From Bradyrhizobium sp. CCBAU 51627 (lineage in GTDB: Bacteria > Pseudomonadota > Alphaproteobacteria > Rhizobiales > Xanthobacteraceae): a stretch of 64,000 bases of DNA. This document shows, one piece after another, positions 10,892 to 21,853 of this stretch. Under the pieces are notes generated by a model. That model was given only the letters and a program-made list of their open reading frames with translations. It did not search any database and had not been told where the DNA came from. How positions within the stretch are numbered: the first letter of the stretch is position 1; every line of letters begins with the position of its first letter. Both the position numbers and the translations under genes were made by a program. The stretch is from NCBI RefSeq assembly GCF_028128765.1, contig NZ_LBJG01000027.1, positions 348,878-412,877 on the forward strand. Reading direction: 5' to 3'.

Positions 10892-11383
10892 CGGCGCGGT
10901 GTCTTCGACATCGACGGCCTTCGGCGCTGCCGCCGGCCGCTCGATCACCAGCACGACTGCAGCACCAAGCAGCAGCAGAAGTTCGGTGGCGTGCAGCCGA
11001 AGCGCGGCCAACTCACCGACCTTCGAGGCCATCACCATGCTTGCGAACGAGATCAGGCTGCCGATCGCAAGCGCAATGCCGAGCGCCTCGTCGCTCGCGC
11101 CGCTCTTCCGGGTACGCGGAACGGCGAGCAGCGCGAGATAGATCGCAAAGAATGCCACCACAGTCAGCCGTCCCAGCGCCAGCAGCCAGGCCGCGCGCAC
11201 GGTGCTCATTCCGGACATCTGAAGCTGATCGCTGAGGAAGAGTGCGACCGCGACGCTCGGCCGCTCATAGAGACCGTGCACCGGCGCCACGAAGATGTTG
11301 AAAGCAACCAGCGTCCAGGCCGGAATGAAATAGGCGGCCAGCAGCGCGCCGTTGACCGTGCCGATCCGCCAATTCCTGAACAT
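10853..11383 (-). CDS. Conserved-looking membrane protein, four predicted spans
   Basis: A 176-residue protein that I do not recognise. It has about four hydrophobic stretches: GALLAAYFIPAWTLVAFNIF (about 12-31), LLALGRLTVVAFFAIYLALL (about 67-86), LGIALAIGSLISFASMVMAS (about 100-119) and LLLLLGAAVVLVIE (about 134-147). Between spans 1 and 2 lies VHGLYERPSVAVALFLSDQL. The last 27 residues are polar. Its 3' end overlaps pcaC by 39 bases on the opposite strand, which is a tight packing and leaves some doubt about the exact C terminus, but the hydrophobic pattern and the clean N terminus argue that it is real. Confidence 0.65.
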   Translation of the reverse strand: MFRNWRIGTVNGALLAAYFIPAWTLVAFNIFVAPVHGLYERPSVAVALFLSDQLQMSGMSTVRAAWLLALGRLTVVAFFAIYLALLAVPRTRKSGASDEALGIALAIGSLISFASMVMASKVGELAALRLHATELLLLLGAAVVLVIERPAAAPKAVDVEDTAPLAFDQAELLHNR

Positions 11384-11509
11384 GCCGCTTCCCGCTTCGT
11401 CTCACCGCCCTCGATCGAGGGCTTTGCGAGCAGCTAACTCGCATCAGACTGTGGCGGCAATTTAAACCCTTTGTTTACCTTAACTGCCCCGCTGACCTTC
11501 TCCACCACG

Positions 11510-11539
11510 AAAAAGGACCCCGCCTTCCGGCGGGGCCCC
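11510..11539 (-). terminator. Rho-independent terminator for the Gln-rich small protein gene
   Basis: Read on the minus strand, GGGGCCCCGCC-ggaa-GGCGGGGTCC is followed by TTTTT. It lies 11 bases after the stop of the small minus-strand gene, the right distance and direction for an intrinsic terminator. Confidence 0.85.
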
Positions 11540-11550
11540 TCCAGGCTATT

Positions 11551-11745
11551 TCAGTCCGATCGGTTGTCCTGCTGACCTCCCCGCTGCTGGCCGGGCTTGT
11601 CGCCCTGGCGCATCGGATCATGTTGCTGCTGCTGTCCGGGTTTCTGGCCGCCGCCTTGCTGCTGCTGCCCTGGCTGCTGGCTTGGGCGCTGCTGGCCGGG
11701 GCTCTGACCCTGCTGGCCCGGATTCTGGTTCTGCTGCTTCGTCAT
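11551..11745 (-). CDS. Gln/Gly/Pro-rich small protein
   Basis: A 64-residue low-complexity protein built almost only from Gln, Gly, Pro, Lys and Asp, with repeated PGQQ and QQQ units (for example QNPGQQGQSPGQQ). There is no hydrophobic segment and no cysteine; it should be disordered and soluble. A GGGAG ribosome binding site lies about 10 bases before the ATG and a strong terminator follows the stop, which together argue for a real expressed gene despite the composition. I do not know its function; such hydrophilic, Gln/Gly-rich proteins are sometimes stress or desiccation proteins, which is only a guess. Confidence 0.6.
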   Translation of the reverse strand: MTKQQNQNPGQQGQSPGQQRPSQQPGQQQQGGGQKPGQQQQHDPMRQGDKPGQQRGGQQDNRSD

Positions 11746-12041
11746 CGGGGGGAACTCCCTTGTTGGACGTCAGTGCAAGAACAACAGCCGGCGACGGATT
11801 TAGTTGCCCTGCGGAACCCGGTTTCTCGCAGGTGCGGAACCGGAAGACGAAACCCCCGTCGATGAAATGACCTCTGTACAAGCCGTTATGCCAAGGCCAG
11901 CCCAGTTGCGGTCGCCAGTTCCCTCCTGTTACAAAACGGGAAGAATGCTTAGGGGCTGCCGGGGCCCGAGAAGAAACGCAAGTACTCACTCTCTCTCGAA
12001 GAGCTCCCATCAAGTCGCGTCAGGTTTGGGAACGGCAGCCT
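11746..12041. other. Divergent intergenic region between the Gln-rich protein gene and livH
   Basis: A 296-base gap that must hold the promoters of both flanking genes. I see no credible reading frame, tRNA or long hairpin. CCGGTTTCTC and GAACCGGAAG near 11820-11850 form weak inverted pieces. Core promoter elements could not be assigned with confidence. Confidence 0.5.
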
Positions 12042-12959
12042 ATGGATTATTTCGCCCAGCAGCTCATCAACGGCCTCGTGCTCGGCTCCATCTACGGCCT
12101 GATCGCGATCGGCTACACGATGGTCTACGGCATCGTCGGCATGATCAATTTCGCCCATGGCGACATCTTCATGATCGGCGGCTTCATCGCGCTGATCTCC
12201 TTCCTGCTCCTGGTCTCGCTCGGTCTGACCGCAATTCCACTGATCCTGCTGGTCGTTCTGCTGGTCGCGATGGCGGTCACCGCACTCTATGGCTGGACGG
12301 TCGAGCGCATCGCCTATCGGCCGCTGCGGCACTCCTTCCGTCTGGCGCCGATGTTGTCGGCGATCGGCATGTCCTTCGTGCTGACGAACTATTCGCAAGT
12401 CGCGCAGGGCGCGCGCGTCAAGCCCGTGCCGCCGATCATCACGGGAGGCTATACGCTGCATGAAGGTCCCGAAGGTTTTGCAGTGCAGCTCTCCAACATG
12501 CAGATCATGGTCGTGCTAGTGACCATCGTGCTGCTGGCCATGTTCACCTGGCTCGTCTCGCGGACACGGCTCGGCCGCGACATGCGGGCCTGCGAGCAGG
12601 ATCAGACCATGGCGGCGCTGCTCGGCGTCGACGTCGATCGAACCATTTCCATGACTTTCGTGATCGGCGCGGCGCTCGCCGCGGTCGCGGGCATGATGTA
12701 CCTGCTCTACTACGGCCAGGTCGATTTCTTCATGGGATTCGTCGCCGGGATCAAGGCATTCACAGCCGCCGTGCTCGGCGGCATCGGGTCGCTGCCCGGC
12801 GCGGTGCTGGGCGGCCTCGCGATCGGCCTGATCGAGACCTTCTGGTCGGCCTATTTCTCGGTGGAGTACAAGGACGTCGCCGCCTTCTCGATCCTGATCA
12901 TCGTCCTGATCTTCATGCCGACCGGTCTGCTGGGCCGGCCCGAAGTCGAAAAAGTCTGA
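12042..12959 (+). CDS. livH: Branched-chain amino acid ABC transporter permease LivH
   Basis: A 305-residue inner-membrane permease. It starts MDYFAQQLINGLVLGSIYGL, the usual LivH opening, and has about eight hydrophobic spans. The family region GRDMRACEQDQTMAALLGVD (about residues 183-202) is the cytoplasmic loop that contacts the ATPases, and TAAVLGGIGSLPGAVLGG (about 245-262) is the conserved LivH/LivM motif. It forms a heterodimer with the next gene product. It is the first gene of a tight five-gene livHMGF set. Confidence 0.95.
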   Translation: MDYFAQQLINGLVLGSIYGLIAIGYTMVYGIVGMINFAHGDIFMIGGFIALISFLLLVSLGLTAIPLILLVVLLVAMAVTALYGWTVERIAYRPLRHSFRLAPMLSAIGMSFVLTNYSQVAQGARVKPVPPIITGGYTLHEGPEGFAVQLSNMQIMVVLVTIVLLAMFTWLVSRTRLGRDMRACEQDQTMAALLGVDVDRTISMTFVIGAALAAVAGMMYLLYYGQVDFFMGFVAGIKAFTAAVLGGIGSLPGAVLGGLAIGLIETFWSAYFSVEYKDVAAFSILIIVLIFMPTGLLGRPEVEKV

Positions 12960-12971
12960 CAGGCTCCTCGC

Positions 12972-14308
12972 GTGACAGCCCTTACAACCGAAACCACGTC
13001 AACCGAAACCACGCAGGTCAGCCACACGGCGGGCATCCCGTTCATCCTGAAAAAAGCCTTCCTCGGTGCATGCGTTGCGCTGGTGCTGTTCTTGCTGATG
13101 ATCGGCATCCGCACCGAGGCCGGTCCCGACGGGCAGCTGACCTGGTGGACGCGGTTCGGCGACCTCGCCTCGATCGTCGGGCTGGTCTTCGGCGGCTCGA
13201 TCGTCATCGAATTGCTGCGGCAGTGGATCGGCCCGACCGGTGCGGAGAAGCTGGTGCCGGCCTCCGTCCAGAGGAGCATGTCACTGCTCGGCCGCTTCCT
13301 CGGGCCGGCGCTTCTCGTCTTCACCCTGCTCGTTCCGGTGATCTTCTACAATCAGCGCTACATCCTCGACCTCGCGATCCTCGTACTCACCTACGTGATG
13401 CTCGGCTGGGGCCTCAACGTGGTGGTCGGGCTCGCCGGCCTGCTCGACCTCGGTTATGTCGCCTTCTACGCGGTCGGCGCCTATGCCTATGCGCTGCTCG
13501 CCACCAATTTCGGCTGGTCGTTCTGGGTTTGCCTACCGCTTGCAGGCATGCTCGCCGCACTTTGGGGCGTGATGCTTGGCTTTCCGGTACTGCGGCTGCG
13601 CGGCGACTACCTCGCCATCGTGACGCTGGCCTTTGGCGAGATCATCCGGCTCGTCATCCTCAATTGGCAGGACCTGACCGGCGGACCTAACGGCGTCTCC
13701 GGCATTCCGCGCCCCACTCTCTTCGGCATCCCGCTCGACAACAGCGACGACGGGTTGGCTGCAAAGCTCGGCATCGAATACTCCCCGACTCACCGTATCG
13801 TCTTCCTGTTCTATCTGATCCTGGCGCTCGCATTGTTGACGAACTGGGTGACAATCCGCCTGCGGCGGCTGCCGATCGGCCGCGCCTGGGAAGCGTTGCG
13901 CGAGGACGAGGTCGCCTGCCGCGCGCTCGGCATCAACACGACGACCACCAAGCTCACAGCCTTCGCCACGGGCGCGATGTTCGGCGGATTCGCCGGTGCC
14001 TTCTTCGCGACCAGGCAGGGCTTCATCAGCCCGGAATCCTTCACCTTCCAGGAATCGGCGCTGGTGCTCGCCATCGTCGTGCTCGGCGGCATGGGCTCGC
14101 AGCTCGGCGTCGCGCTCGCCGCGCTTACCATGATCGGCGGCTTCGAGCTGTTCCGTGGGCTCGAGACCTACCGCATGCTGGTATTCGGCATGGCGATGGT
14201 GCTGATCATGATCTGGCGGCCGCGCGGAATCATCGGCCATCGCGCGCCGACCGTGTATCTGACCAAGGCGCAGGCGATCTCCTCCGACCTCGTCAAGGAG
14301 GGCCACGG

Positions 14309-14312
<4 letters not shown>
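12972..14312 (+). CDS. livM: Branched-chain amino acid ABC transporter permease LivM
   Basis: A 446-residue permease starting with GTG 12 bases after livH. The first 130 residues are an N-terminal extension with three further spans, as in longer LivM proteins of Rhizobiales. The core starts near LNVVVGLAGLLDLGYVAFYA and includes RLRGDYLAIVTLAFGEIIRL and ARQ-type loop GRAWEALREDEVACRALGIN (the ATPase contact), then LAIVVLGGMGSQLGVALAAL. Together with LivH it makes the membrane channel. The stop overlaps livG by 4 bases. Confidence 0.95.
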
Positions 14313-15882
<1,570 letters not shown>

Positions 15883-16032
15883 CGGCCCTGGCGTGCGGTC
15901 GAATGAGGCGAGATATCTTTGCAATTGCCCGTATTTTGCCGGTGACTTCTAGAAAAATTCATTGAAGAATGGCGCCGGTTTGGACCGGGCTTGCCCGGCA
16001 ACTCCCACAGACGATCACCCGCGAGGTATCTC

Positions 16033-17151
16033 ATGAAATCACTCAAACTCATCGGTCTTGCATTCGGCGCTTCCGTTGCGCTGTCAACGGCGGCGTTCGC
16101 AGACGACCTCACCATCGCAGTCGCGGGTCCGATGACGGGCACCGAATCCGCCTTCGGCCGCCAGATGAAGAACGGCGCCGACTTGGCGGTGGCCGACATC
16201 AATGCCGCTGGCGGTGTTGCCGGCAAGAAGCTGGTGCTCGACGCCGAGGATGACGCCTGCGATCCCAAGCAGGCCCGCTCGGTCGCTGAAAAGATCGCGA
16301 GCGCGAAGATTCCCTTCGTCGCCGGCCATTTCTGTTCCTCGTCGTCGATCCCGGCTTCGGAAGCCTACGCCGACGGTAACGTCCTTCAGATTACCCCCGC
16401 CTCGACCAACCCGCTGTTCACCGAGCGCAAGCTCTGGAACGTGGCGCGCGTCTGCGGCCGCGACGATCAGCAGGGCCTGATCGCGGCGCAGTACATCGCC
16501 AAGAACTTCAAGGGCAAGAACATCGCGATCCTTAACGACAAGACCACCTACGGCAAGGGTCTGGCGGATGAAACCAAGAAGGCGCTCAACAAGGCCGGCA
16601 TCACCGAGAAGCTCAATGAGTCCTACAACAAGGGCGACAAGGACTTCAACGCGATCGTCTCGCGCCTGAAGAAGGAGAACATCGACCTCGTCTATGTCGG
16701 CGGCTATCATCAGGAAGCCGGCCTCATCCTGCGCCAGATGCGCGACCAGGGCATGAAGACGATCCTGATGTCGGGCGACGCGCTGGCCGACAAGGAATAC
16801 GCCTCGATCACGGGCCCGGCCGGCGAAGGTACGCTGTTCACCTTCGGTCCCGATCCGCGCAACAAGCCGAGCGCTAAGAAGATCGTCGAGGCCTTCAAGG
16901 CCAAGGGCATCGATCCGGAGGGCTATACCCTCTACACCTATGCCGCGATGCAGGTCTGGTCGCAGGCCGTCAAGAAGGCCGGCACCACCGATGCCAAGAA
17001 GGTGATGAACACCATCAAGGCCGGCAAGTGGGATACGGTGCTTGGCCAGCTCGAATATGACGCCAAGGGCGACATCAAGCAGATCGACTATGTCGTCTAC
17101 AAGTGGGACGCCAAGGGCGGCTACGCCGAACTCAACGCCAACGGTACCTAA
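16033..17151 (+). CDS. Branched-chain amino acid ABC transporter substrate-binding protein
   Basis: A 372-residue periplasmic binding protein. The start is the ATG with GAGGT seven bases before it. Residues 1-24 are a Sec signal peptide ending STAAFADD. The mature protein has the LivJ/LivK fold: LTIAVAGPMTGTESAFGRQM at the N terminus, AGHFCSSSSIPASEAYAD for ligand Ser/Thr contacts, and KTTYGKGLADETKKALNKAG in the second lobe. Substrate is expected to be branched-chain or other hydrophobic amino acids, but this family is broad. A strong terminator follows 35 bases after the stop, so it ends the transporter unit. Confidence 0.93.
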   Translation: MKSLKLIGLAFGASVALSTAAFADDLTIAVAGPMTGTESAFGRQMKNGADLAVADINAAGGVAGKKLVLDAEDDACDPKQARSVAEKIASAKIPFVAGHFCSSSSIPASEAYADGNVLQITPASTNPLFTERKLWNVARVCGRDDQQGLIAAQYIAKNFKGKNIAILNDKTTYGKGLADETKKALNKAGITEKLNESYNKGDKDFNAIVSRLKKENIDLVYVGGYHQEAGLILRQMRDQGMKTILMSGDALADKEYASITGPAGEGTLFTFGPDPRNKPSAKKIVEAFKAKGIDPEGYTLYTYAAMQVWSQAVKKAGTTDAKKVMNTIKAGKWDTVLGQLEYDAKGDIKQIDYVVYKWDAKGGYAELNANGT

Positions 17152-17186
17152 GACAGGTCACCTGACGCTTTAGCCAGATTGACGTC

Positions 17187-17214
17187 AACGCCCCGGTCCG
17201 CCGGGGCGTTTTCT
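17187..17214 (+). terminator. Rho-independent terminator of the liv transporter unit
   Basis: AACGCCCCGG-tccg-CCGGGGCGTT is a perfect 10-bp stem and is followed by TTCTCTT. It lies 35 bases after the binding-protein stop codon. The convergent response-regulator gene ends 13 bases beyond it, so it may serve both directions. Confidence 0.85.
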
Positions 17215-17226
17215 CTTGCGGCACCG

Positions 17227-17610
17227 TCAGACGGCGGCAGACAGTTCACCGCCCGCTTCCTGCGCGCTTCGGAGCGCTTGCAGCAAATCGTTCGGCCGAA
17301 ACGGCTTTTGCAGGCAGATCACGCCGTCAAGACCGGACGCCTCGCCGATGAAATCCAGCGCCGTCATGCCCGATACGGCCACGATCGGAAATCCGGGAGC
17401 CCGCTCGCGGATGGCGGCAATGACGTCGATACCGCTGGCATCGGTCAGGAAAATGTCGACAATCGCGGCGTCGAAAACATCTTCGCCGAAGGCCTTCAGG
17501 CCGGCCGCGCCGCTCTCCGCTTCGACCACGTCATAACGGTTGACTCGAAGAACGATCGAAACCATCGCGCGCACGTCCTTCTGGTCATCGACAACAAGGA
17601 CACGGGGCAT
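17227..17610 (-). CDS. Single-domain response regulator (CheY-like)
   Basis: A 127-residue receiver domain with no output domain. The start MPRVLVVDDQKDVR was chosen because GGGAG lies 8 bases before that ATG; a start seven residues earlier is possible. Acidic pocket residues are the DD in VVDDQKD, the phospho-acceptor Asp is in AAIVDIFLTDASGID, the Thr/Ser switch is in VAVSGMT, and the Lys in CLQKPFRPNDLL. It is divergent from a hybrid histidine kinase gene across a 194-base gap, and could take part in the same phosphorelay, though this is only inferred from position. Confidence 0.9.
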   Translation of the reverse strand: MPRVLVVDDQKDVRAMVSIVLRVNRYDVVEAESGAAGLKAFGEDVFDAAIVDIFLTDASGIDVIAAIRERAPGFPIVAVSGMTALDFIGEASGLDGVICLQKPFRPNDLLQALRSAQEAGGELSAAV

Positions 17611-17804
17611 GGGAACAACTCCCGGATTCACATCATTAATTGGTTCAATTCGATGGCGATGCGCGCCGCGGCAGTATGGGGCCTTCCAGTAAAGCCAATC
17701 TTACCGATTCCCTATTCCGACTCCCTGTCCACGTTAAGTAAGCTGTAACCTTCGGTTGAGGCGTCGGCGTATCTCCTCGGGACACGCGCCCGGAGCCGAC
17801 TACC

Positions 17805-20654
17805 ATGGAGACCAAGGCAACCGGCCAAACGAAGTCACCTGGACTACCCATGCCGGCCCAACGAGAGGTCAACGTGCACGCAAAGAACGACCGAAGCACA
17901 TTCCTTTCGACCTTGCCTGCCGCGCAGAGCGACCGCACTGCAGCATTGGCGATCGTCGCGGTCTCCGCGATCCTGTTCGCGCTGGTTGTCCCCTTCGCGG
18001 GGATCCCACTGATCCAGGTGCCGGCCTTCGTGGCCAGCTACCAATCGGCGCTCGCCGTCAACGACATCGTCACCGCGGTCCTGCTGCTGTCGCAATTCTC
18101 CATCCTGCGCAGCCGCGCGCTGCTGCTGCTGTCGACCGGCTATCTGTTCGCCGCAGCGGCGGCGGTGACCCACGCCCTCACCTTCCCCGGCCTGTTCGCG
18201 CCGACCGGACTGCTGGGCGCCGGCTCACAGACCACAGTCTGGCTCTACATGATCTGGCACGGCGGGTTCCCGCTGTTCGTGCTGGCCTATGGGTGGCTCA
18301 AGGACAGCAATGGCGGCAACAAGATCGAGGGGCCGAGCGCGCGTGCGATCGTGCTGATCGTCCTCGGCGTGGTGGCGGCGATGGCAGTCATTGCCTGGAT
18401 CGTCACCGCGCAGCACGATCTGCTGCCGGTGCTGCTGCGAGACGGCCGCTACACCACCACCATGATCGGCGTCGTGTCGTTCGTCTGGTCGTTGAGTTTC
18501 GCGGCACTGGTCACGCTTTGGCTCCGCAAGCCGCACACGGTGATCGACATCTGGCTCATGGTCACAATGTGCGCCTGGCTGTTCGATATCGCGCTGTCGG
18601 CGATCGTCAACGTCGCTCGCTACGATCTCGGCTTCTACGCCGGCCGTCTCTATGGGCTTTGCGCCGCGAGCTTCGTGCTCGCCGTGCTCTTGATCGAAAA
18701 CGTTCGCCTCCAGGCGAGCACGATGGGACTCGTGGGCCGGCTGCGGGAGCAATCAGCATCGGAACGCGACTACTACAGCAAGCGCCTCGCGCTCTACGGC
18801 GCGGTCGTCGAGTCCTCCAACGATGCCATCATCACGAAATCCCTCGACGGCATCATCACGGGTTGGAACAGGGCCGCCGAGCGCCTGTTCGGCTATTCCG
18901 CCGCGGACGCCATCGGCAAGCCGATCGATATAATCGTGCCGGAGGATCGCAAGGCCGAGGTCAGAAGCATCCTCAACCGCGTCACCAGCAACGAATCGAT
19001 CGCACAGCACGAGACCGTCCGTCTGCGGAAGGACGGCCGCCCGATCGACCTCGTGCTCAACATATCTCCGCTGAAATCGGCCAGCGGCGAGATCATCGGC
19101 GTCTCCAAGATTGCTCACGACATCACCGAGGAGAAGCAGTCGCGAGAAAAGCTGCGCCGCGAGATCGAGGAGCGCCAGCGCATCTTCGAGACCTCGCAGG
19201 ACCTGATCCTGGTGACCGACGGTTACGGCAAGTTCATCCAGGTCAGCCCGAGCGTGAAGGATATCCTCGGCTTCAATCCGGAGGACATGATCGGGCACAG
19301 CGCGACTGAGTTCATCCATCCTGATGACCTCGAGAAGACGCGGGGCGAGATGCGCGCGGCGCGACGTGGCGCGGTCAAACGCAGCTTCGAGGCGCGCTAT
19401 TATCACTATGATGGCCACGAAGTGACGCTGAACTGGATGGGCACCTGGTCGGAGCCCGTCAAGCGCCATTTCTTCATCGGCCGCGACCTCACCGACAAGC
19501 AGGCCGCTGAGGCCCAGCTCCGGCAGGTCCAAAAGATGGATTCGATTGGCCAGTTGACCGGCGGCGTCGCCCACGATTTCAACAACGTGCTCACCGTCAT
19601 CACCGGCACGATCGGAATCCTGGCGGACGCGGTCGCCGATCGGCCCCAGCTTGCTGCCATCACCAAGCTGATCGATGATGCCGCCGAACGCGGCGCGCAG
19701 CTGACCAAGCACCTGCTTGCCTTCGCCCGCAAGCAACCGCTCCAGCCGCGCGAGATCGACGTCAATGCGCTGGTGCTCGAAGCCGCCAAGCTGCTGCACC
19801 CGACGCTGGGCGAGCAGATCGCCATCATGCCGCAGCTCACCGAGGATGCCTGGCCCGCGCTGGTCGATCCGGGCCAGCTCTCGACCGCGATCCTCAATCT
19901 CGCATTGAACGCGCGCGACGCCATGCCCAATGGCGGCACCCTGGTGCTGGAGACCCGCAACATCTTTCTCGACGACGGCTATGCCAGCATGAATCCTGAT
20001 GTGCTCGCCGGCAATTACGTCATGATCGCGGTCAGCGACACCGGCTCGGGCATTCCGGCCGAATTGCTCGAACGGGTGTTCGATCCCTTCTTCACCACCA
20101 AGGAGGTCGGCAAGGGCACGGGCCTCGGTCTCAGCATGGTATTCGGCTTCGTCAAACAGTCGGGCGGCCATATCAAGATCTATAGCGAGGAAGGCCACGG
20201 CACGAGTGTGAAGATCTACCTGCCGCGGTCCACCGGCGTGCAGGAGACCGAGTACGAGGCGCTGCAGAACGTGCCCATCACCGGTGGCGACGAGAAGATC
20301 CTGATCGTCGAGGACGACGCGCTGGTGCGGCAATATGTTGTGACTCAGGTCAAGAGCCTCGGCTATACCGCGCTCGAGGCCGCCAACGCCGCCGAAGCCC
20401 TTACGATCATCGATGTCGACAAGGAGATCGACCTTCTTTTCACCGACGTCATCATGCCCGGCAACATGAACGGCCGCCAGCTCGCGGACGAGGCGGCGCG
20501 GCGGCGACCGGATCTGAAGACGCTGTTCACCTCCGGCTACACGGAAAACGCAATCGTCCATCACGGCCGGCTCGATTCCGGCGTGCTGCTGCTGGCCAAG
20601 CCCTACCGCAAGTCGGAGCTCGCCAAGATGCTCAGGACGGCGCTGTCGAGTTGA
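17805..20654 (+). CDS. Membrane-bound PAS hybrid histidine kinase (MASE4-PAS-PAS-HisKA-HATPase-REC)
   Basis: A 949-residue sensor. Residues about 45-305 hold seven or eight hydrophobic spans resembling a MASE4-type membrane sensor domain. Two PAS domains follow: the first with DAIITKSLDGIITGWNRAAE, the second with RQRIFETSQDLILVTDGYGK. The HisKA box is GQLTGGVAHDFNNVLTVI, the kinase core has ILNLALNARDAMPNGG (N box), DTGSGIPAELLERVFDPFFT and KGTGLGLSMVFGFVKQSGG. A C-terminal receiver has ILIVEDDALVRQ, the acceptor Asp in LLFTDVIMPG, and LAKPYRKSEL. Input signal is unknown. The receiver could pass phosphate to a separate phosphotransferase or act as a modulator. The start could also be the ATG 15 codons downstream. 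Confidence 0.9.
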   Translation: METKATGQTKSPGLPMPAQREVNVHAKNDRSTFLSTLPAAQSDRTAALAIVAVSAILFALVVPFAGIPLIQVPAFVASYQSALAVNDIVTAVLLLSQFSILRSRALLLLSTGYLFAAAAAVTHALTFPGLFAPTGLLGAGSQTTVWLYMIWHGGFPLFVLAYGWLKDSNGGNKIEGPSARAIVLIVLGVVAAMAVIAWIVTAQHDLLPVLLRDGRYTTTMIGVVSFVWSLSFAALVTLWLRKPHTVIDIWLMVTMCAWLFDIALSAIVNVARYDLGFYAGRLYGLCAASFVLAVLLIENVRLQASTMGLVGRLREQSASERDYYSKRLALYGAVVESSNDAIITKSLDGIITGWNRAAERLFGYSAADAIGKPIDIIVPEDRKAEVRSILNRVTSNESIAQHETVRLRKDGRPIDLVLNISPLKSASGEIIGVSKIAHDITEEKQSREKLRREIEERQRIFETSQDLILVTDGYGKFIQVSPSVKDILGFNPEDMIGHSATEFIHPDDLEKTRGEMRAARRGAVKRSFEARYYHYDGHEVTLNWMGTWSEPVKRHFFIGRDLTDKQAAEAQLRQVQKMDSIGQLTGGVAHDFNNVLTVITGTIGILADAVADRPQLAAITKLIDDAAERGAQLTKHLLAFARKQPLQPREIDVNALVLEAAKLLHPTLGEQIAIMPQLTEDAWPALVDPGQLSTAILNLALNARDAMPNGGTLVLETRNIFLDDGYASMNPDVLAGNYVMIAVSDTGSGIPAELLERVFDPFFTTKEVGKGTGLGLSMVFGFVKQSGGHIKIYSEEGHGTSVKIYLPRSTGVQETEYEALQNVPITGGDEKILIVEDDALVRQYVVTQVKSLGYTALEAANAAEALTIIDVDKEIDLLFTDVIMPGNMNGRQLADEAARRRPDLKTLFTSGYTENAIVHHGRLDSGVLLLAKPYRKSELAKMLRTALSS

Positions 20655-20687
20655 GCGGGCCGCTGGCGTGCGCTATCGCTGAGGTCT

Positions 20688-20785
20688 GAAGCGCGATGCG
20701 ATATGGGTCGAAGCGTCATCGCGCTTCCGATCTTTGTTTGAGCTTGATCTATCCGGAAAACCGCTTCGCACTTTTCCGGATCACG
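20688..20785. repeat. Two adjoining palindromes upstream of the P1 peptidase gene (class D)
   Basis: The first is GAAGCGCGATG...CATCGCGCTTC (20688-20727). The second is a perfect 10-bp pair ATCCGGAAAA-ccgcttcgcac-TTTTCCGGAT (20751-20781) extended by TGATC/TCA. The first type returns between corA and purS at 58642. These are dispersed intergenic palindromes; the open frame running through them into the peptidase gene is not real protein. Confidence 0.75.
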
Positions 20786-20808
20786 CTACAGCGCATGGAG
20801 TGCCGTCC

Positions 20809-21834
20809 TTGAAAAACCTCCTCACCGATATCGCCGGCGTCCGTGTCGGCCATGCCCATGATGCGAAGCTTGCCTCGGGCGCGACGGCGATCGTGTTCGA
20901 CCAGCCGGCGGTGGCGGCGATCGACGTCCGCGGCGGCGGCCCCGGTACGCGTGAGGACGCATTGCTCGATCCCGCCAGCACGGTCGAACGGGTCGACGCA
21001 ATCGCCTTGTCCGGCGGTTCGGCCTTCGGAATCGAGGCCGGCGGCGGCATCCAGGCCTGGCTCGCCGAGCAGGGTCGCGGCTTCCGTATCCGGGAGGCGC
21101 TGATCCCCATCGTGCCGGGGGCGATCCTGTTCGACCTGCTCAATGGCGGCGACAAGGCCTGGGGCCGCTTCGCGCCGTATCGCGATCTCGGCTACGCCGC
21201 GGCGGTCGCCGCCGGGACGGAGTTTGCGCTCGGCAGCGTCGGCGCGGGCTTTGGCGCCACCACCGCGACATTCAAGGGTGGGCTCGGTTCGGCATCGGCT
21301 GTCACCGACAACGGCGTCAAGGTCGCGGCGATCATCGCCGTCAATGCAATCGGCAGCGCCACCGTCGGCGACGGACCGTGGTTCTGGGCGGCACCGTTCG
21401 AGGTCAACGGCGAGTTCGGTGGCCGCGGACTGCCTGATAAATTCACCGACGACATGCTCAGGATGCGCATCAAGGGCGGCGTTGCGGCAACCGAGCGCGA
21501 GAACACCACGATCGGCGTCCTCGTCACCGATGCGGTGCTGACCAAGCCACAGGCCAAGCGGCTGGCAATGATCGCGCACACCGGCTTCGCCCGCGCTATC
21601 TATCCGGTCCATGCGCCGACCGACGGTGACGTGTTGTTCGCCGCCGCGACCTGCGCGAAACCGATCGATCCGATCGTCGGCATGACCGAACTCGGCATGG
21701 TCGCCGCCAATGTGGTCGCCCGCGCCATCGCCCGCGGCGTCCACAGCGCGACCGCGCTGCCGTTCCCTGGCGCTCAGCCGGCGTGGAAGGACCAGTTCGG
21801 CCAGCAACGAAACGGCGGACAGGGCGCTGGCTGA
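20809..21834 (+). CDS. P1 family (DmpA-like) aminopeptidase
   Basis: A protein of about 341 residues if the TTG with GGAG eight bases upstream is used (start MKNLLTDIAGVRVGHA, normal for the family); a GTG nine bases earlier is the alternative. P1/S58 peptidases are N-terminal nucleophile enzymes that cleave themselves into two chains. The expected cleavage and nucleophile Ser lies in VGAGFGATTATFKGGLGSAS or the nearby SVG; the glycine-rich ALSGGSAFGIEAGGG forms the active-site wall. Substrates in the family are D-amino-acid esters, beta-peptides or amides. It is a single-gene unit after the palindromic repeats. Confidence 0.88.
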   Translation: MKNLLTDIAGVRVGHAHDAKLASGATAIVFDQPAVAAIDVRGGGPGTREDALLDPASTVERVDAIALSGGSAFGIEAGGGIQAWLAEQGRGFRIREALIPIVPGAILFDLLNGGDKAWGRFAPYRDLGYAAAVAAGTEFALGSVGAGFGATTATFKGGLGSASAVTDNGVKVAAIIAVNAIGSATVGDGPWFWAAPFEVNGEFGGRGLPDKFTDDMLRMRIKGGVAATERENTTIGVLVTDAVLTKPQAKRLAMIAHTGFARAIYPVHAPTDGDVLFAAATCAKPIDPIVGMTELGMVAANVVARAIARGVHSATALPFPGAQPAWKDQFGQQRNGGQGAG

Positions 21835-21853
21835 CGAGCCCAGGTGCGCCGTC

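Noticed and set aside
18753..20564. Long minus-strand open frame of 603 codons
   Set aside because: It mirrors the hybrid histidine kinase gene, whose motifs are fully intact on the plus strand.
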